Part shown: positions 38,802-49,278 of the stretch, piece by piece
Position numbering within the stretch: the first letter of the stretch is position 1
Layout: each line of letters begins with the position of its first letter
Source of the DNA: Brevipalpus yothersi
Lineage: Eukaryota; Arthropoda; Arachnida; Trombidiformes; Tenuipalpidae
DNA length: 64,000 nt
Assembly: GCA_003956705.1 (NCBI GenBank)
Contig: QZCP01000098.1
Location: 1 to 64,000, forward strand
Direction: 5' to 3'
Position numbers and translations under genes: made by a program
The notes under the pieces: model-generated
What the model was told of the DNA's origin: nothing
Seen by the model: only the letters and a program-made list of their open reading frames with translations
Databases searched by the model: none

Positions 38802-39916
38802 TTAGTCATAACCCATCTCTTCACCATCATAATAAGTTGAGCATCCAATTGAATTGCACTCATATTTGCACCCAAAGAGATTTATGTTCTCGGGAACCTC
38901 AATTATTTTCTCTCTAGTTCTATCCTCACGGACAGGAAAATCATCAGACAATCCGAAAACCAAATAGGGTGCAAAATGACCAATTGATGGATCAAAATTC
39001 TAATTTCCAACACATCTAGGGCAAGAATCCTCATCAAAAAAATTGTAATTTTCGAGGAGATCTTGAAGTTAATCATACTCTCCAAAATCAACTTGAGAGT
39101 GTGATGGAAGAGAATTCGGTGAAAAATATTTGCTTGAAACCGCATCGACAAAAGCCATTTGATCTCATCTCGGTTCTGAAAAGATGATGGAAGCTATCTC
39201 CAAAACCAAGAGCAGCGAATTATCTCTCGAAGAGTTCCAAAATTTTTTCCATCGCTAGATCTTGATAAAATCCAGCGAGTGGTGTTTGCTCGAGGAATTC
39301 ATCAAATCTAGCTGCAACTTTCATAAATCCAATTACCTGGCCAGGAGAATTCACTTTTTCATTAAAATCTATCTTTGGATGGGTTTTCTCAATTATTTAC
39401 TCTCATTCGTGACATATTTTTGATCTTTTCTTCCCGTTTTGCATGCATTTTTCTGGAAGAATGAAGATAATTAGAATAATCAATGTTAGCCTCAGCCGGT
39501 CAAGGCTAGCCTTGCTCTGAAACTTACGGACTGCTCAGAAATATGATTTTGAATTGTTTGAGGGCCCAAGTTTGTTCTCTGCTATGATCGATTGTTCTGA
39601 TGACTCGATCCCAATTTGACGACTTAATTAAGGAAGTTGCAATTTCTATTATTCGTTTCAAGTCAGGAATATGTATCAAAGCTTGGAGACAGCTCAGTAA
39701 CCAACAATGTCTTCCATCATAATTCACAAGGCCGATGCAATTGAGATTTGGTGTCCAGATGCCATTTGAGAGAGGATGAATGAGAATATCACGAGATATC
39801 CCATTCATTTTGTATTTTTCAACTTCACTATCAGGGATGGATGGATTGCCTTCAAAATATCTCGTTTGATGGATCGATTCATCATCAATTGTTTTGTATG
39901 AGAATTCAATTTTCAT
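38802..39916 (-). pseudogene. decayed ubiquitin-specific protease (peptidase C19) gene
   Basis: The 5' part is an open frame of 130 codons (39916-39524) with the USP Cys box: GLVNYDGRHCWLLSCLQAL, catalytic Cys at residue 71. A plausible donor (GTAAGT) follows at 39523. Downstream, in shifting frames with several stops, come further USP features: CRCGFKQIFF near 39145, a DEDSCPRC zinc-ribbon half near 39025, GHFAPYLVFGLSDDF, and a C-terminal piece ending at TAA 38802-38804. Stops and frame changes between these blocks mean no complete enzyme can be made. It is an old gene copy or part of a mobile element. USP enzymes remove ubiquitin; no function is claimed for this relic. Confidence 0.65.
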
Positions 39917-40799
39917 GCTTCTCTGTCAAGGATAGCTTACATTGTTGAGCCTTACTAGTTCTCTCTCGATGAATAAATTATTGAGCAACATTTTTGAATA
40001 TTTCATGGGAAAGAGATGAGCATAATGCTGACGATAGATTAGGAAAAACTTTGGCCTGTGAAAATTGTTCGATTGGAGAGGAAAATTGAGTTGGAAAACT
40101 TCAGATGATGACTGATATTATGATGAAAAATTTATTTTACATGACCGGCTATGCCAAATAGATACAGAATGATATCGTCTTACCTCATGATTATTTCTCA
40201 CACAATTAAACAGAATGATCAATCAGTTGCATGAACAAGAACTTATCAACAAAGTCAAATGAAAAGATTTTTTTGATTCTATCACAAAATGATATCACTT
40301 CGAATGTTTTACTGGACTTGGCATAAAAAAGGTAGCGGAAAGATATGTTTCCAATGGTTCAATGACAATAAAGTGTTCTGAAATCAGCTTAATTTGGCCA
40401 ATTGTTTTGATTATTAGATGTAATCGAGGAAATTTGTCATCAATTCGGAAAAAACTATCCTCGAAATTTTAAGAATGCGTTTTATCTGGTTTTCAGTGCC
40501 TTCACAGGATGGGACCAGTATTCACCTTCTAGAAAAACTCAATTTCATTGAGATCAGAACAAGTCGAGCTTCTCAACAGCTGAGCCAGGCTCAAGAACGT
40601 TGTCACTCATATCTCTGAGACGGTTAGAGATAGAGACTCGAGAGCATCAACATCTTGTTTCTCATCAGAAAATAGATAAGAAAAGATAAGATTCTGACCA
40701 TTTTAAGCTGGGGCCGAAATGGCTACTATTCTTTAACAGAGTAGTGAAATAAAGAGCTCTCGTTTATTTGTGATCTGATCAATTGCATGATAGGCTCAC
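39917..40799. other. gene-poor stretch
   Basis: Nearly 900 bases of AT-rich sequence between the USP relic and the interrupted transposase-derived frame. No supported gene or repeat. Confidence 0.4.
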
Positions 40800-41092
40800 T
40801 TATATTTGGATTTCGGATTTTTTCATCAGCTTAACTTCTTCTCTTGGTTTTTTGAGCTTCCAAGAATTGATCATTATCATCATTTGTGTTTTAATTGCCA
40901 GCTCTTGGGATTGAGAATGTACTCCTTTAGCTGACTGTTTCAGAAAACCTAAAAAACTCTCATATTTATGAGCATCCATATACTTGAGAGGATCAAATCT
41001 ATCTCGATCTTCCGGAATGTGAAAACAAGCATGAAGATTATAGCGAAAAAATTTTTCTGGATAATCTAATTCATTATATAGTTTACAGAATA

Positions 41093-42682
41093 CAGTCTGT
41101 CCAAAAAAGATAGGGCCAGCATGAAATCATGAAAATTTGAGTGAATATTGAGAAATGGGAAGAGTGAAAGATAGTAATGATCATCTCTATTCATAGAAGT
41201 GGATATGACAGAAAAAAATCATGTTGATTGGGTCATTTTTCATTGAAAAATAGGAAAACCAGAAAATTGGGTGTCCATGAAAAATAAAGGCCAGATAAAA
41301 AAAAGGATAGAAAAATTGTCAAATCTGATCGGAAAAAATTTTTTTGGGCTCAATAGCTTGTTGGACCTCCATTCGCTGTTAGAAGCTCAAAAATTCGTTT
41401 TGGCATTGAGTGAAACAATTTTTGAATAATTTCGATATCTAATTTCATCCATTCAGTTTCTATCGCTTTTTTCAACTCGAATTTTGACTCAAACTGCCTT
41501 CCATTAGAATAAACATTCTTAGCCAATATTCCCCAAAGATTTTCGATTGGGTTCAAATCAGGACTTCGAGCGGGCCAATCCAGAATATCAACTTCATGAT
41601 CACGTAACCATTCAGTAGTTGAGGCAGATCTATGAACTGAAGCATTATCTTGCTGAAAAATCCAATTATCACCTCCAATTATGGATGCTATTGGTAGTAG
41701 ATGTGTTTCAAGAACTTCTTGATACATTTCAGAGTTCACATTACCATTCAAAAAGGCGATATCGGTTAATCCCCTGAATGCCATACCACCCCATATCATC
41801 AACGATCCACCCCCAAACTGACGTTTTGAGAAGATCTCTTTTTCCTTTCTCAAATCATGCCAATAGTAGCTGAAACCATCAGGACCATCAAGATTGAACT
41901 TTTTCTCATCGCTAAATATGACATTACACCATCGGGTATCCCATGTCATATATTTTCGTCCGAACTTCAGGCGCGCATCTCGATGCTCATCCGATAGAGG
42001 TGGCTTACCCTTTCGCTTTATATATTTGAGTTGATCGGAAGATGATAAGATGTTGTGAACAGTTGATTTAGATATCTTATCATCGAGTAGAGCAGAAATT
42101 CTCCTCACAGATTTATTTTCATTCGAAGCCAACGCGAAAACTCGACGTTTATCACGTTCAGTATAGCATGAACTACGTCCCGTTGGCTTATTAACACCAT
42201 AATTTTACTTGTCTCGAGCATAATTTTACACAACACAGCAAGAACGATTAATTTTCAGAGCAATCTGATTAATTGATACACCTAACTCAAGAAAAGAATC
42301 TAGCTGGCCGCATTCGTATTGAGTAAGTTTTTTACCTCAGCCCATCATGAAAAAATCACTATTCGATGAAAATGAAAAACTTTTCTAGCAACAACTACTG
42401 TCAAGAACAATGAAAAAACTATTGTGAGAGTTTACAGCGAAAAAAAATATGATTTTCTTGGCCAAACTAATCCTAATTTTATGTGGCCGCATTTTTTTTG
42501 GACACTTCCTCAGGCATAATCTGAGAATTTTTCCATCCATGAGAGCCTTTCAAGACTAATCCGCTTTCTGAGAATCGAATTAGTTCTCAAAATGCGGCAA
42601 TGATCAATATGATTAGGAAAAAACCAGTATTTGGATTGTTTTCTGGAATTTTTACTAAGCCTTATTCTTTTTGGACAGACTG
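41093..42682 (-). mobile_element. Tc1-like element, TA-flanked, inside the DUF4218-type gene
   Basis: Ends read CAGTCTGTCCAAAAA with about 25 bp of near-perfect inverted repeat on the two sides, flanked by TA at 41091-41092 and 42683-42684. The 1.59-kb element carries a single damaged transposase on the minus strand. The host reading frame continues across the insertion point. Confidence 0.85.
41350..42348 (-). pseudogene. Tc1 transposase (DD34E) with stops in the DNA-binding region
   Basis: The frame from about 42348 reads an N-terminal helix-turn-helix (LTQYECGQLDSFLELGVSIN) interrupted by three stop codons. The rest, 42132-41350, is open for 260 codons. The catalytic core is intact: first Asp in NVIFSDEKKF, second in FQQDNASVHR, Glu in SPDLNPIENLWG, with 34 residues between the last two. 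The element therefore cannot encode its own full transposase and must have been moved before these changes or by another copy. Confidence 0.8.
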
Positions 42683-43040
42683 TAGCTCTGGCTCTTTCTT
42701 AGCATCGGATAAATCTTGCTCACTTGATCTACCTGTTATTTGACTGGTATTCGACAAAAATGTGTACATAGAATTAGAGAGGAGGAAAAAATGGAAAGCG
42801 TAGCGATTATATAGAATTTCTGGGAGGATTATCAACGAATAGAAAAATAAGAAATCGTCAAATTCTGAAGCCTCATAAAAGCTAAAATTCGTGAGATCAC
42901 GAGGCCTTCTGGTGAAACATGATGGAGATCGAATTTTGGAAAACTTCCGATTGATTGTGCTTCTTACTCTCAATTTTTCGATCGCAAAGGCTTGATCTGG
43001 CAGCTCACCTAAATAAATCATATCAGATAGATAGTGTTTA

Positions 43041-44411
43041 CAGTCATTTCACTTGAAGAAGATCATATTTCGCTTAGAAGCGCAACCATTTTCAAATGAA
43101 GTAGAATCCTTTTGATCAATTTTGGGGGGAAAAGAAGATGCCTGAGATGAAGGGAAACTAATTTCAAAATGACGGCAACCATTTTGCGAGCTGGTGAAAC
43201 CCAAAAAATTGACAAACACTCAAATCATATTGTTGAACTGAATCATGCCTGCAGTTATCCCCAGCCCAGTTAAACGCTTAATTGTTGAAGCTTACCATGA
43301 TGGGATGAGGATTTCAGCTATATCCAAAATGGTTAAGCTCAAGGAAAACTCAGTGAAATCAGTGATCCATAGGAAAAAGAAGTGGGGAGTCATCAAGCGG
43401 ATTAGGAAAGGGAAACCCAAAAAACTCCAACAAGTTCACATAGATGCCTTGAGGTCATGGGTAGAAGAGGACTGCCAACGGACATTGAGTGACCTGAGTG
43501 ATAAACTCGAACAGGAATATGGAGTCAAAGTTTGCCCCTCAACCATCTGGAACTACTTGGATGCTCTTCACTTTTCCGTGAAAAGAATTTCTCCTATTCC
43601 TGTGCCAAGAAATACTGAAGAAAATATAGCTGTTCGACGTAATTATGGATTAAAGTTCATGGAAATGGATCAACATCGAGATGATATAATCTTCATTGAC
43701 GAAACTGGAATATGTGTCCATTGTCGCACCAATTTTGGTCGTGCACCAAGAGGACAACGTGCCAACTTGGAGGTGAGAGCTATTCGTGGTGCGAATTTTT
43801 CAGTGTGTGCCGCTATGAGCTACAATGGATTGATCTCTTACCAAGCACTGAACAAAGCTTACAATTCATTTTCTTTCTCTGAGTTCTTGAAGTCTCTCTT
43901 CGAAAAACTTGAAGAAAGATCTATCGATCATGCCTATCTTGTGATGGACAATGCTAAATTTCACCATACAGAGGAGGTTGAGAATTTGGTTTCCTCCAAG
44001 AATCATGAGATTGTCTTCCTGCCACCATACTCACCATTCCTCAATCCGATTGAGAATCTATTCAATCAACTCAAATATTATGTGAAAAGACTCAAGCCTG
44101 CCAATGCCGATGAAGTTCATAATGGTCTTTCTCTAGCTTCGGAAGTGATCTCTGAAGATGATTGTAAGAACTACTATCGTCATATGATGTCCTACATTCC
44201 TAAGTGTATCGATAATGTTCCAATCGAAAATTGAAATATTTTTGGGTTTGGTTGCTTTCATTAACAAAAAGGTTTTGCTTATTTTGAAAATCGGTTTGCT
44301 TCATTTGATGAATTGTCTTCACCCCTTCATGTCTTGCTCACTCGGGTTCGTATTTTTTGAAAACAGTTTCTCTTCTCATGAAAATAGTATCCTCTACAAG
44401 TGAAATGACTG
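43041..44411 (+). mobile_element. IS630/Tc1-like element, TA-flanked, inside the DUF4218-type gene
   Basis: Both ends begin CAGTCATTTCACTTG and pair imperfectly for about 55-60 bp. TA lies at 43039-43040 and 44412-44413. The 1.37-kb element carries one intact transposase gene on the + strand and shows no visible internal damage. It sits in the same host reading frame as the 41093-42682 element, in the opposite orientation. Confidence 0.85.
43245..44234 (+). CDS. intact IS630/Tc1-superfamily transposase (DD34E)
   Basis: 329 residues from ATG 43245 to the stop at 44232-44234. The N-terminus has a helix-turn-helix (AYHDGMRISAISKMVKLKEN) and a second winged-helix-like segment (VCPSTIWNYLDAL). 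The DDE core has its first Asp in DIIFIDETGICVH, second in YLVMDNAKFHH and Glu in PPYSPFLNPIENLF, 34 residues after the second Asp. It cuts and pastes the element at TA sites, by family analogy. The Asp of the usual YSPDLNPIE string is Phe here, but the catalytic Glu is kept. The gene is complete, and with intact terminal repeats the copy could still be autonomous. Similar transposases occur in bacteria, microsporidia and animals. Confidence 0.85.
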   Translation: MPAVIPSPVKRLIVEAYHDGMRISAISKMVKLKENSVKSVIHRKKKWGVIKRIRKGKPKKLQQVHIDALRSWVEEDCQRTLSDLSDKLEQEYGVKVCPSTIWNYLDALHFSVKRISPIPVPRNTEENIAVRRNYGLKFMEMDQHRDDIIFIDETGICVHCRTNFGRAPRGQRANLEVRAIRGANFSVCAAMSYNGLISYQALNKAYNSFSFSEFLKSLFEKLEERSIDHAYLVMDNAKFHHTEEVENLVSSKNHEIVFLPPYSPFLNPIENLFNQLKYYVKRLKPANADEVHNGLSLASEVISEDDCKNYYRHMMSYIPKCIDNVPIEN

Positions 44412-45163
44412 TAACTATTCTCAAGGGAACGATGTGCATATATTCACATAGAACATTTTCTATCGGATTGAAACCCACAATTTTTTCCAGAGCTGAGTCT
44501 CCTGCACGAACTCCCATGTACCCTGAAGAGAGATTCCCGAGCTCAATTTGACCACAAATCTCGAAAATAGAAGATTCGGAGCGCAACTGAGATGAATTAG
44601 CCTTTTCAACAATAAAACGATACAAGCAATAGTCATTCCTGGTCCATAGTTAAGGACATGTCACAATTCCGTCGCCACACTTCAACACCTGATTCTGGCC
44701 AAATTAGCTGATTTCAGCTTTTTTTACTGAAACCCTTTCAAGAATTGGCCAATTGGAAAAGTTCAGATATGCAGCCTGACTCGATCGGCCACTCAACTCA
44801 CTGTCAGGGATAGAACCACCAATTCGCCACAGATAAATTGACTTTCTGGCTTATCCAGCCAGTTGTTCATCTCCTATCTTCTCGCCTATTCCTTGTTGTT
44901 GTTCGGGTGAAATTTCAACAATTCTTTTGAAAATTCCGTGATTTGCTGAGAGTATTTTTCGAAGATTCTGATTCATGGTTTTCCAGGATTCTCCAGGAGA
45001 GATGAAGATGCTCATATCTTAAATGTTTTCAAGGTATTATAATTGATCCACATATGTGTCTACGAATGAGATTCATGAATCCAGGAAAAAAACTCAAATT
45101 GCTACATTAATATGTGTTTTGTCAAATATTTTTCATATCATCATACAAAAAGTTATAGCATAC

Positions 45164-47571
45164 ATGTATGTTGCATATGAGAATTTTCTCTTCATTCTAC
45201 TGTTGATGACGCGAGTGTTGTCTCACGTTGAAATTATTGATCCCGATTCGTTTGATTGGATGGTCAAAAATGGAGAGAAATGGCCAATCCTCAGAATTGT
45301 TGTCAATGGTGAGACAATATTATTACCCCTTCGAGAGGCTCCTTTCTGTCGTCTTGCTGATACGAGGGAATGTGAATGTTTTATACTCAGAAAAGACAAC
45401 GACAGCTCAGATTGGGAGGTTGCTTCGTTTGTGAAATGTGGTCATGAGGTTAGAGGAAATTTCCTGAGCACTAAATATCAGTTCGGAATAGCACCGAAAA
45501 GTGGAAGTAAAACAGGAAAACACATTGTTGAAAAATATGAGCCAGAGGATGATCCTACTGAGACAAGTGCCAAAGTGCTGTTAGATGAGAAGCAGGAGAA
45601 GGTTACTGCCAAAAATGCTGAACTGAGTTATGGATTCCTCAAGCCACTTCCAGAATATGGCGAACTTTTCAAAAACGAGACTGGTTACATGACCGTCAAG
45701 TTTGTCTTGTCCAAGTTGTTTCTCAATCGAACACTAGATATTGATCAGACTCTGCAGAACTACATCAACAATGCTAATGAATACTTAATGGATCTCAATT
45801 TGTTGGCAATATATGAAGGCTGGACACAGGCTTTGGAGCCTGAAACAAACTTGACTATTGATGCCATCCATGCTTTCCACCGTGAGCGGTACGAAAATTA
45901 TGATAAAGAGAATACCGTCAATGTGGTCATTCTATTTGGTGAACGTGAGTAGAAGCTCCCCTATGGCACATTAGAAATATCTTTCCATCACAAAATTCTT
46001 GTCTCTGTTGTGTTTTCTTATCTTCGAGTCGATGGAAAGATTGTTAGATTCATCTTCAATCTTTTTTAGATGAATGGCTCCTCGGTACAACTTCTGAAGA
46101 TGGTTTCTGCTCGGGTCCTAGTGGAATTTTCGTGAACATTTTACCAGTGATCGAATCTATATATGGAATTGAAATACTGTGGCGCTTTCTCTTTGGTATT
46201 GGATTCAATATGGGGCTTTCTCCAATCAATAGAACAGTGTGCGATCCTGGTGAAGGTCACAGGTGGATAATGGATAGGGAACCCAAGGTGCTGACCGCAA
46301 GAATGAAATGGTCTGACTGCAGCAAGGAAGCGATGCAAAAAAGGGTGAAAAAGCATCTTGCATGCTTGAAAAGAAAAATAGAGCCCAAAAAGCCACGTTG
46401 TGGTAATGGCTGGGTTGATGATGGAGAGCAATGTGATTGTATCACAGGAGGATGTCGAAGTTGCTGTGATAGCAACTGTAAGCTAACTAAAGGATCGAGA
46501 TGTTACAATGGACCATGTTGCGATAAGTTAACATGTATGTTTAAGTATTCTGGAACACAATGTCGAGCCGCTGATGACTCTTGTGACATTCCTGAGCTGT
46601 GTGATGGCAGATCAAGTGAATGTCCACCTGATTTCGTTGTATCCAATGGATATGAATGCCAAGAATCACCACAAAGATCATACTGTTTCAGAGGAAAGTG
46701 TGGCTCACGTTCAGATATGTGCGAATGGACATTCCGGAATGGTTCTGTTGCATCGGATAGCTGCTATAAGCTGAACACAGAGAATGGCAAGTACTATGGA
46801 GGATGTGGGCCAACTTTTCAGAGATATGGAAGCAATATGTCTAACTATGCATGCAAAGCATCAGATATGTATTGTGGTAAAATTTTCTGTCATGTTGAAG
46901 GAGCCTTTGAGCCAACAGCCAAATCGAAACGTTATTTTGCTAGTAAGCTTCGTTGCTTTCAGCTGTGAATAAGTTTTTCATTCTAGGATTGTTTTTCCAG
47001 GATCAACTCTGAAGGAACTTAGCTTGATAGAAGGCGATGAGAAGTGTTTCTTCTTACAGCTTGATAAATATTATCGTTTCCTTCAAGAAGATCCAACTTT
47101 CGTTCCTAATGGATCAGAGTGTGCTCCGGATCATATGTGTGTCAAGCAGAGATGTACTCCTTTACCGGAAGGATGTCCACAAAATTGTTCTGGGGTACCA
47201 AGAATCCATCCATACACTAAACAGGTATTTCCCGCACATGAAATAGATTGGCAACCCAGACCGAGGTATTGCTGAGAATTGAAATTAATGATAAGAACAT
47301 CCTAAAGGAAGAACATTCAGAACAAAACTTTTTTTCCGGCAGAGAAAGTGGCCCATCTTCAATTATTTGGCTCTACTTTCTGGTTGGCTCGCTTATACTT
47401 ATGTCGATTATCGGTGGATTATATTATATTTATCCAGAGTATAGCAAAACCTTACCAGAAGCTAGTACAGATCACACTTCAAGATTTACTGTACCTTCTG
47501 AATCGATTGACACTACTGTTCGTACATTGAGCGAGCCACTTCAGTCTCAAAGATTATCTGATGATAATTAA
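45164..47571 (+). CDS. ADAM-like disintegrin protein without zinc site (group III pseudoprotease)
   Basis: Exons 45164-45944, 46070-46942, 47001-47265 and 47343-47571 join in frame to 715 residues. The start is the ATG at 45164 (MYVAYENFLFILLLMTRVLS), which gives a signal peptide; the frame is open upstream. The prodomain-like module has REAPFCRLADTRECECFILR. The zinc-site position reads FGIGFNMGLSP, so neither His nor Glu remains; WIMDR keeps the Met-turn. The disintegrin domain (CGNGWVDDGEQCDCITGGCR), Cys-rich region, transmembrane helix (WLYFLVGSLILMSIIGGLYY) and a short Ser/Thr-rich tail are complete. It is the only group III gene on the + strand and the most divergent of the group. Its C-terminal Cys-rich exon is the closest match to the partial gene at the right edge. 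Confidence 0.82.
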
Positions 47572-47989
47572 CTTTCTGCAAAAAAACTTTTTATAAGATA
47601 TCTCTCTTGGTATCAGAATATGGTTATTGTGATCATGGTTATTGATTATTTATGAAGAATATTTCCTAATGGGAACAATCACAAACTTCGTCTAAGCAAA
47701 CGTTCTTGGAAGGGTTAAGATTTTCCAATTATCGAACAATGCATGGGGTAGTCTCAGGGAATGGAGCATAAACATCGAGTCTCTGTGAAAATTATATCCT
47801 TTTATTGAGCTTCCATGTATCTTTATTTGATTTGATTAAAAATCTTTTTCCTCGCACATTCCTTGAAATAACATTCAACTCATACTCTATATATATTTAT
47901 AATATAAATAGAATATATTTTTGCAATCTTTCGGCTAAAGATAATCTGAAATTATATTTGTCTCCACCCAAAGTCAAATGTCTCTCGTT

Positions 47990-48155
47990 GTTCGATATTG
48001 GAATATTTCATTTTCATCGAAATTATAGCGAAACCCTATCAGGAACGAGTGCGAATCACACTTCAAGCTTTACCATTCCTTTTGAATTGCCTGGGCCTAG
48101 TGTTCGTATATTCAGCGAGCGACTTCAGTTTCATGGAATATCTGATGATTATTAA
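47990..48155 (+). pseudogene. relic duplicate of the last exon of the 45164-47571 gene
   Basis: The segment ending at 48155 reads NYSETLSGTSANHTSSFTIP and ends RLQFHGISDDY. This parallels the tail of the upstream gene (YSKTLPEASTDHTSRFTVP ... LQSQRLSDDN) with the same stop position. The transmembrane part before it is scrambled and no other exon is present. It is probably the remnant of a tandem copy. Confidence 0.65.
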
Positions 48156-49278
48156 TTTTCCGCAAAAAAGCTTCCTGAAAGATGTCTCTCATCGCATGAA
48201 CCAGAGCTTGTTCAGAACGAAGTTCTCTCTTCTAATTTTCTTGTGAAAACCATTTCATATTTTCGAGCTTCCAGGTTTCCTAGCATGTCTCTATGACAAA
48301 ATTTTTCCTCTCTCATACATTTCTTGGTGCCAATAGTTCAAACCATCCTCTTTGACCCACTTTTTTGCATTCCAATGCGCAAAATATTTTACTCAGCTAT
48401 GGCATCAAGGTGAATAATCGGAAGAGTAAATTATTAAAACTTTTCACATCGAAAATCACTAACAGATTTCTCTTAGCAATATGGAAAAGGTATCGGTAGA
48501 TCATCAGTATCATCTCTCCCAATTCTGGCCAACTTCTCGGCTGGTTTCCTCATAATCAATTTTTATTTTGGTGCAATGTTATCCATCTGCTTGTATGATA
48601 GCGAAACTTTAGCGAAGGGAAGATAAATAAGACCTCTGAAAGCTTCTCAATTTTTCTATGATGAAGGAACGATTGTCTCTACTTCCAGCTATTTACATCC
48701 ATGTTATTGAGCAATTCATTCAAGAGAACATAACTTTTTATCTCTAGAGACGGAAACGCTATTTTTGTTGTGGATTCAATTACAATAATGTGCAATGAAT
48801 GCTTTTTATCATGAATATTCTTCAGATTCTCCTATTTCTCTCATCAAATTGTTTATTTGGATTATCATGCAACAAGTTAAACAAAAACTTTGAATTAATT
48901 TGAATTTCCTGAGTAGAAAGATCCCAAATGATCTTATAAAATAGACGAGCAGCTATATGTTCGAGTGTTTTTCTTTTTGTATTCTTATCCAAGATAAAAA
49001 AGGCATTCGACAAAGTCAATTCAGTTGATGAAAAGAAATAAATTTGGGCATACTATAGAGGATATGACCAATTCAGCTTCATGATTGTTTCCACTGACAA
49101 TGTCACGAAGAGCCAGAAGCAGGCAAGATACTTGACTAGAGAAACGAAGCGAGAATAGCGGTTCAATATTCTGTTCATCTTCTATTTCATGAACTTTTTG
49201 AAATGAGGCAGCCAGTACAAAAGTATTTCCAAGGTACAAGACAGATGAATCGAAGAAAGCATGCGATTTTAATAAAAT
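48156..49278. other. intergenic, 1.1 kb
   Basis: Two adjacent minus-strand open stretches of 65 and 72 codons (48822-49239) might be fragments of one decayed gene. I recognise no domain in them. Otherwise AT-rich sequence. Confidence 0.4.

Larger units (their letters stand above)
40800..44860 (-). pseudogene. DUF4218-type transposase-derived gene split by two transposon insertions
   Basis: Three minus-strand pieces belong to one frame. Piece 1 (about 44860-44412) carries GYMGVRAGDSALEKIVGFNP and EYMHIVPLRIV, recalling the GVKGPS..PGFNPV..DYMHCVLLG block. Piece 2 (43040-42683) carries RKFSKIRSPSCFTRRPRDL, YEASEFDDFLFFYSLIILPE and a YAFHFFLL segment. Piece 3 (41092-40800) carries YNLHACFHIPEDRDRFDPLK and KYESFLGFLKQSAKG, recalling the NvHlllHl..DV..FGPLD..SAFpFEn.lg.LK block of DUF4218/CACTA-type proteins. 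The pieces are separated only by Tc1/mariner elements with TA duplications, and skipping those elements keeps a single frame. Upstream of 44650 the same frame has stops (44652-44650 and further 5'), so the gene was already damaged or has an intron there. Confidence 0.65.
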
